Positions 1 through 11,029 are shown, numbered from the stretch's first letter. The stretch: 64,000 nt of DNA from Chaetoderma sp. LZ-2023a (GCA_034401795.1 CM067372.1:37271494-37335493), one strand, 5' to 3'. Notes: generated by a model not told the origin, from the letters alone. Made by a program: numbers and translations.

Positions 1-1115
1 GGTTCAAATCCTATTTAACATGTCGCTATCAAACAATCACATTAAATGAAGCTAGGTCATCTCAGTATGAGTTGCTCTCTGGTGTGCCGCAGGGGTCTGT
101 GCTCGGGCCTATATTATTCACTATCTACACGGCACCACTGGGACGACTTCTAGACGCACGTGGAATGAGCTATCACTTCTACGCCGATGATACTCAGCTG
201 TATCTAGCTTTTCACACACCCAACCAATTGAATGCCCGGGAAATTCTGGAGGACTGTATTCGCGATGTGAAACTTTGGATGTTAAACAACCTTTTGCAAC
301 TCAACGAGAAAAAGACAGAAATAATTATGATCGCTTCCCGTCACTTGAGACCAAAAATAGAAATTGAATCGGTTCATATCGGTGGCGCCAACATTCCTTT
401 TAGTGTTAATGCGAGAAATATTAGCGTACTCTTTGACAATACTATGTCTATGGAAAGCCATGTGACGTCGATCTGTAAATCTATATTTCTGAACACTCGC
501 AACATCGGTAAAATTAGGAAATTGCTAGACTATAATGCAGTCAATACCCTCGTCCACGCAACCATTAAATCAAGGCTGGACAATTGCAATTCTCTTCTCA
601 CAGGCATATCATCATCTCAGTTACAACGTCTCCAACGAGCACAAAATACGGCAGCCCGGTTAATAACCAGAACAAAAGTGCATGAACACATTCGACCAGT
701 CCTCAAAGAGCTACATTGGCTGCCAGTGGAACAACGAATCGAATTTAAGGTCGCACTTTTCGTGTTCAAATGCCTACATGACTTAGCCCCACCGTATTTA
801 TCATCACTCATAACTAGACGAATAGCACCGAGAGCACTAAGATCGAGTGAACAGCTACTATGCGTAGTACCCAATTCCAATCTTGTCATTGGAGAGCGTG
901 CCTCTCCATAGCTGGACCAAAACTTTGGAACGACCTTCCATCCAACATTCAAAACAGCAACAATGTTGAGGCTTTCAAAACTCTTCTTAAAACCAATTTG
1001 TTCCAAAAAGCATATTTCACTATTTTAAATTAGCTTTAACTTTTGTAAAGCGCCTTTGGGCAGTTAATTCTGGAATTGGCGCTATATAAATGCATACATA
1101 CATACATACATACAT
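1..1115 (+). mobile_element. LINE (CR1/L2-like clade), 3' half, continues left of the window
   Basis: This is the 3' part of a non-LTR retrotransposon. It contains the second half of a reverse transcriptase, a short 3' UTR and a terminal simple repeat. The 3' UTR has the segment GCGCTATATAAATGCATACA followed by ACAT repeats to about 1115. From memory, the tail 'GCGC(T)ATATAAAT plus short tandem repeat' is characteristic of CR1/L2/Rex-type LINE ends, which prime on such repeats instead of poly(A). The 5' end lies outside the window, so 5' truncation cannot be judged. Clade assignment rests on motif memory, not on a search. Confidence 0.85.
3..1033 (+). pseudogene. LINE reverse transcriptase, C-terminal half, one frameshift
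   Basis: The reading frame is open from base 3, so the protein continues from the left. RT motifs are seen in order: SGVPQGSVLGPILFTIY (about 76-126), then the catalytic YADDTQLYL (about 178-206), the thumb region, and the conserved CR1/L2-type tail RLQRAQNTAARLITRT...HIRPVLKELHWLPVEQRI...FKCLHDLAPPYLSSLI (about 630-815). The frame ends at 911, but the family's next motif, SIAGPKLWNDLPSNIQ, continues in another frame from about 905 and stops at 1033. One base therefore appears to have been lost near 900. The enzyme would reverse-transcribe its own RNA at a nicked target. With one visible lesion this copy is fairly young. Confidence 0.85.
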
Positions 1116-1419
1116 GAAATCACTGCAATGGATAACTGTCACATAATGTTTCAGGCAGCCAGAGCCCTGAGAGTTACTGACTACACACACCACTGACTAT
1201 TCAACACAACCCTGAAGGATACTTTATCGTAACTGACGAGAGCAACGCTGATGCAATTTGAGAATGGTTCAAGGAACAGTTCACTTACCACGATGATGAG
1301 CCCTTGTACTTGTTCTCAGGAGACGCCAGACTATTACTAACACCAATTAAAAAGTTGAGAAGGCACTCAAAGCTAATGGCATGAGCAATGACATATTCAA
1401 ATACGCAAGTGACATTATC

Positions 1420-2640
1420 CCAAACCGATCATGCACCTAATCAATTCAGCTTTTATGCACCACCCTCCCATAGATTCTGTAGGTCAATTCACTCTTATCG
1501 CGCTACCCAAACCCAAGAATCCAACTACCCTCCCCACTCTCCAGCCAATCTGCGTCCCATCCTTCTCAACAGCATATGAAAATCCGATCCAATGCTACTC
1601 AATGCCGCCTCTGAGACAAGATCGATGATTTTAAGGTGGCATTAAATGTCGACGCAGCTGTGCTGACATTGTATGGTCTCAACGCATGCTTATGTAGGTA
1701 GTCATGTCCAAGCACTGGTATTTCCACAAAATAGGCATTGGCATGTCATGAGCCGTGGGCACTATTAAATGCTCAAAGATCATGGATGTGCTACGCCAGG
1801 CCAGTTGCAATGAAGATGAGTTATGACTAGTGAGACTACTACTTGCAGACACCATGCTAAGAGTACAAGTCAAGTAAGTGAATTCTGCAGAGTTTGAGAC
1901 ATCAATCGGCTCCCCATAGAGAGATGGTCTATCTCCTGGACTTCTCACATGCTACCTTGTTGCTGCATTGAAATCCGTGCAGAAAAATTCCACAAGTAAA
2001 ATCATGGGCTCACTGCTTTGTAGTACTGCTGACTTTGTGGCACGCTGCGTCATGGGAACATACCTTTCCAGTCCTTCTGGAAACCATGGATTCGTAGATC
2101 AAAGATGTCCTTGACAAAAAGACTATGTTTATACAATGCAACATGCGTATAGTTTATGATGTATAATTGTAACAGTTGGCAGCTCCAGAGGCAGCACTAG
2201 ACAAACTGCATGCCTGCCATTGCAAACACCTACGCACCATCATTGGACACCAATGGCCAGACAGCATAATTTCCGATGATGCACTATACAAGATGTATAA
2301 TACATCGCCGCTGTCCATAAAAGTCGCCGAGCAAAGATGTTCCATGTACGGTCATGTGCTAAGGATGCCAGTGGGCATACCAGCACAGAGAACCGTGGAA
2401 TTCGCTACTGAAAGCCAACAAATACAAAGCCAGGAGGGGACGTCTTTGCATAAATCTACTAAGCATGCTACGAGGTGACTTCAAGAGAGCAGGACTCTGT
2501 ACAGTCAATCAAGAATGGACCTGAGAAAGCTAAAGATTTTGTCCGAAGACAAGACACCACCGGCAAAAATGTAGAAGGGCTGATTACAGCTGTATGATGT
2601 TTCTACTACTACAGCCACATTATACAATAATCATACATAC
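1420..2640 (+). mobile_element. Second LINE relic, internally deleted and decayed
   Basis: Two islands of RT-like sequence lie on the plus strand. At 1485-1590 a frame reads FTLIALPKPKNPTT followed by LQPICVPSF, which resembles the opening RT motif (LIPKPGKP...YRPISL). At about 2100-2400 another reads TKRLCLYNATCV, then LDKLHACHCKHLRTIIGHQW, DALYKMYNTSPLS and RCSMYGHVLRMP. That order matches the RT C-terminal tail of many invertebrate LINEs (K..LY...V..LLYG, LD.FH...LR.ILG..W, R..W.GHV.RM). The palm domain between them is missing or unrecognisable. The 3' end is probably near 2640. The clade is not resolved. The second island is well supported; the first is tentative. Confidence 0.55.
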
Positions 2641-4690
2641 AGCATAAAATGACTGTTTTCGTTCATAAAGATCATATCTGTTTAGCACAGAATGCTTGAG
2701 GCTGTGAATTACACTGCGTGCTTCACTGGCTATGCAGTATTTCTGAGATTAAACTCACCTCTTCAGTCCTGAAATGTGGAAAATATTCATTAGATATTCC
2801 CGAGATAATAACTTTGGGTTTTAAACCTGTTTTACAAGTGTTTGAGTCCTTTAGGCTTATAAAGTGTATTATACTACCACTACGACACCTGTATATGCAT
2901 TGGCTACCATTTAAACGTAGGGACAAGTTAATATTTACACTCTGTCGATCATGTGATGGAGAGAGGTAAGTAACAGAGTGCATACATTCTGATGAAAAAC
3001 ATGCACTGGTAGATATGTGGTGTTCTCCTGAGATTATCAAAGCTGTTGAGCTAGGATACAAAATATTCGCTTTCGATGAAATTTGACACTTTTCTGAACA
3101 ATCAGATGACCTATTTAAAGGATATATAGACAAATATTATAAATTAAATCGAGGCTTCGGGCTACCCGAAATTCGTTGCTACCAATCAGGAAAAAGCTTA
3201 TTTTGTTAAAGAATATTTTGAGTATGACTCTATCCAAATAGATGAAATTAAAATTACCCAGAAGGGTTCATTCGTGCAATTTTAGAAAATTGTTTGAATA
3301 ATTTTTGGAGATTTATGGTGAAGATTATGGGAGGATAGAATATATTTACACATATAAGCAGTTTTGGGAGGATAGAATATATTTACACATATAAACAGCT
3401 TGCTGTATTATTCGCTGACAGCACAAAATGTGTAAAATATTACTGTTTGTAATAACGATCCTTTGCTTGCACAGTATACCGGTATTCGGCGAACGGATAA
3501 TTTACTGTGACATGGAAGCATGATTTATCATTATTCCACGAGAAATAGTACTTTAATTCCCACATTTCCTATTAAGATAAGGGTTTTCGAGAAATTGGCA
3601 CAGTTGTGAAAATAAAAGGTCCAACACTGAATTACAGGTGAAAAACATTCTAGTTCAATACAGTTTTGTAGACAATAAAAATACTGAGTCTGTCAGTTTT
3701 GATTTTTATCCTAACTCCATTGTGCATGCAAAGACTCACGCTATTTTTGCTAAAGAGCTCACAAAATATCTTAGATTCATATATTCGAAATGCATTCTCT
3801 ATCATCAGTATTTCACCATTTGGTTTTCTATCTCAAATCTAGTGGTGCTACCTTTGCAAAATGGGCGGATAGCTATATCATACATCACGTGCAACAACCA
3901 GACAAAAAAATAGAAGTACACCAAGACATCCACTGAAACCATCGTGTGCAGGAAATAGTGACAGATGGAGACAGACAGCTACATATACAGTAAATCCCAT
4001 ATACACTGAAAACATACTCATAAAGTAGCGAAAAGAGGTGGTGGTGTTATTAGTAGGGAATATGTGCTGTTTATGTGATTTCAAGAAAACTAACTATGAC
4101 AGTCACATATGTGTGTCAGTATAAAAACTATATTTGTTTGTAATGCTTAACCCCTCCTGTATCAACAGCGGATTAAGGCGCTCAGAATAATATTAATTTT
4201 AATTAACCATTTAATTGCCAATACCTTTCAAGGAAATTTTGATTCTTGCAGCCGAAAAGAGTATTTCTGTAAATTTATAACGAAAATTTATGTTAAAAAA
4301 TAGATTTCTGTTATCCTTCAAATGGGCATTCATCAAAAGTGTAATAGGCAAGAAAATTCAAATTTCTGCTTAACCAGTGTCCAATTGCAGACTAAGAAGA
4401 GTATTTTTGAAAATCTACCACTGGAATGACTGAGTCGGTTTTCAAAAATATTCTTCTCTTATCCTGCAAATGGACATTTCTCAAGATCACTGCAGAGGTC
4501 GGTGTTTACCAACTTGACCATTAAAGGATTAGGTACGCACAAGGGGGGGTTAAATAGACTGAAGTTACTTCTAATTGCCAGTATTGAAAGCCAAAAAGGA
4601 TAATGATAATGCAGCTGAAAGGATGTGTAATAGCGATTATCTATTAAAAAATAGTCTTTTGATGCAGCCTGCAATTATATTATTAGATAA
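2641..4690. other. Gene-free, A+T-rich interval
   Basis: I see no recognisable gene, RNA or transposon here. The open frames are short (under about 140 codons), use no recognisable motif and overlap on both strands. The only clear structure is a 37-bp direct duplication at 3328-3401. Confidence 0.6.
3328..3401. repeat. 37-bp tandem duplication (2 copies)
   Basis: The unit starting TGGGAGGATAGAATATATTT at 3328 is repeated at 3365. The two copies are nearly identical, which points to a recent local duplication. Confidence 0.9.
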
Positions 4691-5095
4691 ACGAATTCAT
4701 GGCCCGATGCACTCAAATATGTATAGGGGGACACTCATTGGGATATGTCTAAGAAGTGAATTGAGGCGGTGAATGTCTGTCGAATTTATCATATCTTTCG
4801 ACTTATGAAATATTAGTTTCCCACACATGTTTTCGCAGTCTTTCATGATATTGTATTGAGAATTGGTACGTTGCTTTGTTATGAGAAAGTACAGATTAAG
4901 TTCGAGTTTCAGGAGTTTGTGCCAATTTTTTATGGAGTTATGTCCCCTATTGACATGAAATACGAAAATATCCGTTTTCCACACTTTTTCGCACTCCTTC
5001 AAGGGATTCAACTGAGAATTGGTAGGTTACTTTGTTATAGGCAGTTACAGAGCAAGTTCACGTTTCAGAAATCTTCGTCAATTTTCCATGAAGTT

Positions 5096-5134
<39 letters not shown>

Positions 5135-5395
5135 TTTACGAGGCATAAGCCATTGGCTTGTTATTGCCACAGAGTTTTAGTTCCCCCATTTCAGCTGCCA
5201 TGTTCCGCCTACACTCATGGTTACACCCTGCTGTGCTTCGCATTTGTTTGCATGCTGACTTGTGGAGGCTATAGTGATAAATGAATTCATGGCTCAAATA
5301 TGTATAGGGGGACACTCATTGGGATAAGTCTAAGAAGTGAATTGAGATGGTGAATGTCTGTCGAATTTATCATATCTTTCGACTTACGAAATATA
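4688..5395 (+). repeat. Direct duplication of a ~110-125 bp block, copies ~590 bp apart
   Basis: The block AATTCATGG...CTCAAATATGTATAGGGGGACACTCATTGGGATA...CGAATTTATCATATCTTTCGACTTA occurs at about 4688-4814 and again at about 5280-5395. The second copy lacks a few bases near its start. The sequence after each copy belongs to the degenerate ~150-bp array, so the block is probably part of a higher-order duplication of that array. Confidence 0.85.
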
Positions 5396-5755
5396 CTATT
5401 TTTCGCAGTCTTTCAACTGATAATTGGTACGTTGCCTTCTTGTGAGAAATTACAAAACAAGTTCAAGTTTCAGGAGTTTGCGTCAATGTTGACGGAGTTA
5501 CGTCCCCTTTTGACTTATAAAATACAAAAATATTCGTTTTCCGTAGTTTTTTAACTGTCCTTCAAGGGATGCAAATGAGAATTGGTAGGTTGCTTTATTA
5601 TAGGGAGTTATAGAGCAGGTTTGAAATTCAGACATTTTCGTATATTTTCCATGGTGTTCTGTCCCCTTCGACATTTTTTCGCAGCCCTTCCAGATATTCA
5701 ACTGAGAATTGGTACATTGCTTTGGTATGAGATATTACAAAGGAAGTTAGTTTCG
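4855..5755 (+). repeat. Degenerate tandem array, ~150-bp units (about 5 units)
   Basis: Each unit begins near (A)CTGAGAATTGGTA(C/G)(A/G)TTGCTTTG and runs through AAGTTCGAGTTTCAGGAGTTTG, a 'CAATTTTTNATGGAGTT' segment and a 'CGTTTTCCACACTTTTTCGCA' segment. Starts are seen near 4856, 5008, 5417, 5572 and 5698. A CAT microsatellite and the 4.7/5.3 kb block interrupt the spacing. Short open frames here are by-products of the repeat. The same sequence reappears at about 21197-21290, on the far side of the Polinton. Confidence 0.8.
5098..5134. repeat. (CAT)n microsatellite
   Basis: About twelve uninterrupted CAT triplets lie within one unit of the ~150-bp array. A histidine run in one frame is an artefact. 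Confidence 0.97.
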
Positions 5756-5880
5756 GCCCTTTGCATAATTTTACACGTCCTACCCCACACCATGGAAGTG
5801 GCAGATAGACTCGATCTCTTCACGTGGGTGAAAGTGGTCGGAAATGTTTCTCCGCAAGGGGTCGACCCAAGAATTGTACT

Positions 5881-5922
5881 GGGGGTCATCCCGGAAGTGG
5901 GCCCACTTACGGGATGACCCCC
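5881..5922. repeat. 42-bp near-perfect palindrome near the left end of the Polinton
   Basis: The two 21-bp arms (GGGGGTCATCCCGGAAGTGGG and its complement) differ at one base and meet with no spacer. Such a palindrome can form a cruciform or hairpin. Confidence 0.95.
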
Positions 5923-6182
5923 TTGGCATCCAATATCATGGCAGTCGCTGCGCCTTGTGCCACTGCTGTAGACTCCAGCACGAGTGGTATGATGAGAATC
6001 ATGGCTATACATGTAGCTTTAAACTGAACAGAGTGAAGCCCTCGAGAAATATCTGTGCCAGATCGAGCCCTGTTCCATCCGGATCGATAGTGATCTTAAT
6101 CCTGTCAGGGGCAGGGGTTAGCTGCTTCACTCTGCCACCGTCTTAGAAGCTTAGCTCTAGGACTATATGAGTCGTTTGCGGG

Positions 6183-6915
6183 CTAGTGAAGCAGTTTAAC
6201 AGGACCCTTGGCTTTGGAGACATGTGACACACCATCTATCCGTAGGATGCCATCCTGGAGGTTAACAGCTCTTCTGGTCCATCGGACGATGCAGCAAGAG
6301 CTTTCCACCTGTAGCCCCGATCCGGTGACCCACCCTCGGCAGGTAGACACCTTCACCTGTGTATGTGAGGAAGGATAATCCCCGATTGTAGAGCTTTCGA
6401 ACCTTCCCATCCCTGTTCACAACAGTGGAGAGGGCAGTAACCTCTATGGCAATGACGGTCGGAGGCCTATATAGTGGCAACCATGTTTGCCAGTCACCAC
6501 CAGGACCAGCGCGGTACCACACTTCATTGCTCTCAAACATCAACTGCATGTTTTTTGCCAGGGTCAATAGTAGACCTTCATGTGTCATCGGCGGAGCATC
6601 GCTCGAATAGGGTTTGACAAGATGAAAGCTGAAGTCGTCATTTAGGGTGTTAATGTCTGCCAGCTCTGTATCTGAGACCTCAATCAACGGCTCGAGGATG
6701 TACTTCCTCTTCGGGAAATCATACCGAAACACGATCTTCTGGCCATCTATGTTGCGACCCAGGTACTCCTTCGACACATCTGTGAGGTCTGTGAGCAGCT
6801 CCACCTCATCTCCACCAATGGGGTGGAGGGAGAATGCCTTTGAGTTTGCTTCGTACTGTAGGGCGAATGACTTGCCATCGCTCTCTTCTACCTTGACAGC
6901 ATCAACTGCGTACAC
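6183..6915 (-). pseudogene. Polinton ORF of unknown function, leftmost gene region
   Basis: On the minus strand a protein of about 217 residues or more starts at an ATG at 6915. It reads MYAVDAVKVEESDGKSF, then DFPKRKYILEPLIEVSD and GGDWQTWLPLYRPPTVIAIE. It looks like a soluble, mixed alpha/beta protein with no membrane segment or cysteine motif. I do not recognise the family. Position, strand and composition place it in the Polinton's small-gene set. A structural (minor capsid) role is possible but unproven. The region is not fully open. Confidence 0.5.
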
Positions 6916-7142
6916 ATCTGCCAGGTCAGCAAGAGCAGTCGAGTGAGCAAATATGGGTTCTATAGCATGCTATAGGAGGGATTTAAACGGGAGATATAGC
7001 CATGACGATTGTCCGACTGCTGCTCTCCGGTGGTGAGAACAGAATCTCATCCTCTCTAGCGGGGAGACAGGTGGTACAGTACCGTGTAGAATGGGTCCTC
7101 TTCGAGATGCCCCACTAGGGCACAACATACATACACGCAGAT

Positions 7143-7968
7143 GTGCTACATCAGCCTCCGGGCAGTGCACACAGCAGCTCACTGGTAGAAGTCAGCCAGG
7201 ACGTGATAGAGTATCTCCCAGGTGCCAACAGCAACCTATGGAAAGCTATCAGTCCTAGCCTGTTCACACCTGTAAATCACCAGTTTGACAGCCCCTCTAT
7301 TAACATATATGCCAGCACTGATGGGATATCGGACGCCCATTTAGAGTTTACACTCTTATTACTCATTGACCTGATGACAACATGATATCATAGCAGGAAT
7401 ATCTTACCTTTGCCGAGTTGATGAACTCGCTACAGGGTTGCCCCTGCATGCCCCCTGCACATATAAAGGCCTTAAACGAACAGATGCTCGGACTGCAACA
7501 AGAAGAAGAGCTACTACAGCGGGAGAGCTGGTATCAACAGAATGCGAGCATTGCAAGGAGGCGCAGGAACAGTGAAGGTTCCCGATACTGGCAGGCCCTC
7601 CTGGAGGAGAGTAAGTGGGACGCAGGAGTCTTGACAGACGACGATGAGCCAGATGTCTTCACATACGACAATGAGCCAGGTGTCTTCACAGAAGATTGAT
7701 GAGCCAGATGTCATACAGTGTGAAGAGGCGTTGGTGCATAAGTGTAAGACAAAAGAAAGCCATCCAGCGGCGGACCTACTATCTTGGTCATAAGGTGATG
7801 TTCCAGATGTCACATCTCAGAAAGCTACTGGCACCCAACATAGTGCTGGATGACCACTGTCTAAGAGACGTCTGTCTCGACACCAGCAAGCTGGTATGGT
7901 TCGCCAGGCTCTCCAAAATTAACACTTCTATGACTCATGAACAGATTCTGCAGGTGATGCAGGTGTAA
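7143..7968 (+). pseudogene. Polinton ORF region with acidic DEPDVFT-type repeats, unknown
   Basis: A plus-strand coding-like region follows the minus-strand gene at 6.2-6.9 kb. Its middle part has a charged, helical stretch (LGLQQEEELLQRESWYQ, then RRRRN) followed by a tandem acidic repeat DDDEPDVFTYDNEPGVFTED, encoded by about 30-bp direct repeats near 7640-7720. The distal part is basic and aromatic (RRTYYLGHKVMF, KLVWFARLSKIN). I recognise no family. The region is interrupted, and how it divides into genes is unclear. Its place between two other Polinton genes supports its belonging to the element. Confidence 0.4.
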
Positions 7969-7984
7969 TCTCCAGGTATACTAT

Positions 7985-8498
7985 GGCAAAATCAGAGTGG
8001 CTGAAGCAACCATAACTATATCCCGCATTAGCACCTGAGGAGGGCAGTAGAGTCCATGGTTGGCGACTCCAGCAGATAGATGCCATTAGACGGAAACTCG
8101 TCCATGAGGCAGAAAGGTACAGCAGAACGCACAGGCGATATAAGACAGCCTACACCCTCCTCGCACATACTGTCACTGCTGCGGGTGTGATTGGAGTCAG
8201 TGCTGGTGTGGCAGCTGTGGCCAGTCTCGCTACAGGGGTGGGTGCCATCGTCGCCATCCCGCTGGGTGGTATGACACTAGCTACCACTGTCTTGGCCACT
8301 GGCTTGGTGGTGGGGCAGTGGCAGATCCCAAGGAGGCTGGAGACGCATGCTAAGTACGTGACACTGGCACAGAGTATGTTACGGACTATCGACGAGTCTG
8401 TCAGCAAAGCTCTCGAGAATGGACAGGTCACCGATGAAATGTACCGCCATATATTGAAGCTACAAGCCCTGTACCACACAGAGAAACCTAAATTGTGA
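7985..8498 (+). pseudogene. Polinton-associated membrane protein (Gly/Ala/Val-rich two-helix segment)
   Basis: A plus-strand frame reads IDAIRRKLVHEAERYSRTHR and RYKTAYTLLAHT, followed by a long Gly/Ala/Val-rich hydrophobic stretch (GVSAGVAAVASLATGVGAIV, then AIPLGGMTLATTVLATGLVV). It ends in a charged helix (HAKYVTLAQSMLRTIDESVS ... EMYRHILKLQALYHTEK). From memory this layout (basic helix, glycine-rich hydrophobic hairpin, 'KY.TLA.S' helix) recurs in uncharacterised proteins of invertebrate Polintons. It is probably a membrane-active or virion-associated protein. No biochemical role is known to me. The last 103 codons (8187-8498) are open. Confidence 0.6.
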
Positions 8499-8641
8499 CA
8501 ACAATACCTCAAAGGGTCCAGCAGGCAGGTTGATATGGAGGAGCTAAACACGAGATGTTATGGCGAGGCGACGGTCTCTGGAGTCGAGACGACTACAAAT
8601 AGTGTGCTGCCTGTACGCTAGCTTTAAGAAAACCAGTATAG

Positions 8642-9727
8642 ATGGCCTTCTCACTGAACCTCGCGACAGTCATCCGGAGCCAACCACCCCTCCTGGGTAC
8701 ACCCTTGACTAGCCTGAGACGTCTACTGGATGATATACCAGAGCTTCTACCGTTCTTCATCACAGTGGATGGATGGTCCCGAACCAGCTTCTCCATCAAC
8801 CCACGACCGCTGACCAACCACCCCATCACCATCAAGGATGCGAAGGAAGCTCATATATGGATGGCTACTCCAAGCCTCTCATGCTGGAATCAGCAGCTGG
8901 ACTTTGTGGTGTGGTGTGCCACGGCAGGATGTGGAGTAAGTTCCACCCTGCTTCACTCCTATTCTGGTACTCCTGAAGCTGTGCTCATCGCCAGCTGTCT
9001 CAGATTCCATGTGTACTTGACACAAACGACTCCGACCCACAGCTCAACAGTCATAGCGTCTCAGCGGCCAGCAGACTACAGAGAGAGTTCAGCGCTCACC
9101 CAGATCATCGGTGGCGTGGTGGTGACAACAGTGGTCTAGGGGTTATGTACGGTCACCCGAGATGTGACTACTCAGGATTCCCCTATCGAACACCCTGACG
9201 AGTAGGCCATCGGAAGACAGCGACATTCTCGTTCGATACAGACCATGGAGTGATAGTGCAAAATATGCACATCCCCGGAATCAGGCAGGACTATCCAGAT
9301 GTGTGGAACTACTTTGTCCCACACACCACCTCAGGCCATGTTCATCAGTGTCGTTGAGGATATGATCATCGTGGCAGACCCCAGTAGTCTTATTGCTAAG
9401 TTCCAGCAGGGGTTGCAGAAGGCCTGTCGCAAACTTGACTTTGCTATATCACCACATTTACGGTTGATTCCGAGCAACATGATCGTGAACATCGAGGACC
9501 TCCAAGTCAGGGGCTATAATAACATGATAGTTGAAGGGAGTTACCCCGGTGTCCATTTCGGCTTCAACACTGATATCAAGGCACCTACGCATAGTATGGC
9601 CAGGCCAGCACATACAGTCATTCCGACCCTGACACTGCAGCCAGTTGACACGACGCTTCCCATGGCTGCTCCAACCCTGGCACTGCCGCCAGTCGACATG
9701 ACACCGTTTCCCGTGGCAGCTCTATGA
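8642..9727 (+). pseudogene. Polinton capsid-like structural protein region
   Basis: The plus-strand region starts MAFSLNLATVIRSQPPLLG and continues VDGWSRTSFSINPRPLTNHP, ITIKDAKEAHIWM and FVVWCATAGCGVS. Its distal part reads KFQQGLQKACRKLDFAISPH, then RLIPSNMIVNIEDLQVRGYN and HFGFNTDIKAP. In my memory this order (VDGW..TSF.INPRPLTN..IT.KDAK...W, VVWCAT.GCG.S, KLDLAI.P...MPSNMIINTE) belongs to a conserved protein of invertebrate Polintons of about 500 residues, probably the virion structural protein PY/major capsid type. The match to the protein family is fairly sure; naming it the major capsid protein is inference. The C-terminal end is a Pro/Thr-rich tail with a repeated TLxLxPVDxT motif. 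The region is broken. Confidence 0.62.
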
Positions 9728-9766
9728 GCGGTGTCAGGCCTAGTTATCGTGGTGCTCTGGATCAGC

Positions 9767-10264
9767 CTACTCCGCCGCTAGCAAATCAGCTATAAGACTA
9801 TCCTGACTCTCTACAGTAGCACTGAGGACCACAGTTAGACACTGAACCAGCTTGGCATGCCCTACAGCCCCTATACACGCTGCCAACATGCACATCCAAG
9901 GGTTGGATGGTTCCGCAGTGCATTCTTTTTCCAGCTTGTAGTATCGCAGAGCCTTGTTCAGCTCTGAGTCAGGTGAGGCCATGGCGGTCTGCAACTGCTG
10001 GAACACATCTGACAGATACTCCCGATCCTTGTAGAAACCTTTAGCTCGCCGGAGGCGCTCGATGATACTCCCGCCCATGATAAGGTATTCGAGGAAGCAG
10101 ATCTGTCCCTTACTAATTCCTGGATAGAGCTTCACAGCTGTCAGCTCCTCTGTCAGCTCAGCACTGGAGAGCTGAGCGAGCTCATCTGGTTTCTGCTTCT
10201 TGTAGTCCTTCAACTCCCTCTGGAAGACATCATAGTACTTCTCGCATAGCGTAAGCCTGGACAT
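9767..10264 (-). CDS. Polinton ORF, 165 aa, helical, unknown function
   Basis: This is an open minus-strand frame from an ATG at 10264. The protein begins MSRLTLCEKYYDVFQRELKD and is rich in charged helices (YKKQKPDELAQLSSAELTEE, ERLRRAKGFYKDREYLSDVF). Near the C terminus there is a hydrophobic segment with two cysteines (NPWMCMLAACIGAVGHAKLV). I do not recognise a family. It converges on the capsid-like gene, which ends about 40 bp away, and diverges from the small plus-strand gene at 10406. It is one of the few fully open frames in the element. Confidence 0.55.
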   Translation of the reverse strand: MSRLTLCEKYYDVFQRELKDYKKQKPDELAQLSSAELTEELTAVKLYPGISKGQICFLEYLIMGGSIIERLRRAKGFYKDREYLSDVFQQLQTAMASPDSELNKALRYYKLEKECTAEPSNPWMCMLAACIGAVGHAKLVQCLTVVLSATVESQDSLIADLLAAE

Positions 10265-10405
10265 GTTTAAGATGTCTCAATAGAGAGATGAATATTCCTG
10301 AGTACCAACCCAGATACGTGGCAGATGCAGACTGGGAAGATCTTATTAGCTCTCTCGACAGGGAATGCAGACGTTTAACCATGTTGTATACTCAGTGCTT
10401 AAACA

Positions 10406-10759
10406 ATGGCGTCAACGGTACAGATCTTGAAGCAACTGCCTGAGAGGCAGGCGAGTCTTCAGAAGGTGGAGAACCTGCTGCAAACCAAGACCCAGAATCT
10501 ACTGACACAGGCTAAGCCCCTGGCAGTCCATGTCGCCAGTAACGTGGTGGCGAATGTGGCCGTGGTGAGTATGACAGGTGGAAATGAGGTTCTTCCTGCC
10601 GCCACTGCGGCTGTCCTCGCTACAGTAGTGAGTGGGGTGGCCGAGCACTATCTCGGAATAACTCACCCCATCTCAAAGATCACCATCAGTGGTGCCTCCT
10701 ACACTGCCACAATCAAGATCATGGGTGAACGTGTTACAGTAGGGAGGCCGTGGTTTTAG
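10406..10759 (+). CDS. Polinton small membrane-associated ORF, 117 aa
   Basis: An open frame from ATG at 10406. An amphipathic N-terminal helix (MASTVQILKQLPERQASLQK, VENLLQTKTQNLL) is followed by Ala/Val-rich hydrophobic stretches (VHVASNVVANVAVVSM and ATAAVLATVVSGVAEHYLG). The C terminus is short and beta-like (ISKITISGASYTATIKIMGE). This is the kind of small hydrophobic protein seen in Polintons and adenoviruses, possibly a membrane-lytic or core protein. That role is inference from composition; no family is recognised. Confidence 0.5.
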   Translation: MASTVQILKQLPERQASLQKVENLLQTKTQNLLTQAKPLAVHVASNVVANVAVVSMTGGNEVLPAATAAVLATVVSGVAEHYLGITHPISKITISGASYTATIKIMGERVTVGRPWF

Positions 10760-10825
10760 GGATAGCAACGAGTGCACTGGTTGAGATCATCGTCGCCTAG
10801 GTTTAGCCACTCTGAATAGTGAGAG

Positions 10826-10999
10826 ATGGATCCCGAGACCACTGCAGCACATGAGGCGTGGCATGCCGGAGGGCAGTGTGTAGCCCATAGTCGAGCACAC
10901 GGACTGAGCGAGGGCCAGTACCATGAGCACTGCCACCTATTCCCTTGGCTGACTGTGTGGTCCTCCTATGCCCAACTATCTCACCGGGGGTATGACTAG
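10826..10999 (+). CDS. Small His/Cys-rich ORF, 57 aa, in the Polinton
   Basis: An open frame from ATG at 10826 to TAG at 10997-10999. The 57-residue product has eight histidines and two cysteines (MDPETTAAHEAWHAGGQCVA, HSRAHGLSEGQYHEHCHLFP). The spacing is not a textbook zinc finger, but it could bind metal. It lies between two other plus-strand small genes in a tightly packed run. Only context and composition support it; an ORF this short can occur by chance. Confidence 0.35.
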   Translation: MDPETTAAHEAWHAGGQCVAHSRAHGLSEGQYHEHCHLFPWLTVWSSYAQLSHRGYD

Positions 11000-11029
11000 T
11001 AAGTTTAAGCCGTCTGTATATAGCACTAT

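Noticed and set aside
617-1006. 129-codon minus-strand frame
   Set aside because: Antisense shadow of the LINE reverse transcriptase.
1210-1400. Frames with PLYLFSGDARLLLTP that faintly resemble a tyrosine recombinase
   Set aside because: No catalytic Arg/His/Tyr residues can be placed and the frame breaks up at once.
1679-1948. Minus-strand frame containing GEPIDVSNSAEFTYLTCTLS, resembling the LINE RT segment 'I.V.NFTYLGS.L'
   Set aside because: The strand is opposite to the surrounding LINE pieces and the match is weak and short; possible inverted fragment, not reliable enough to list.
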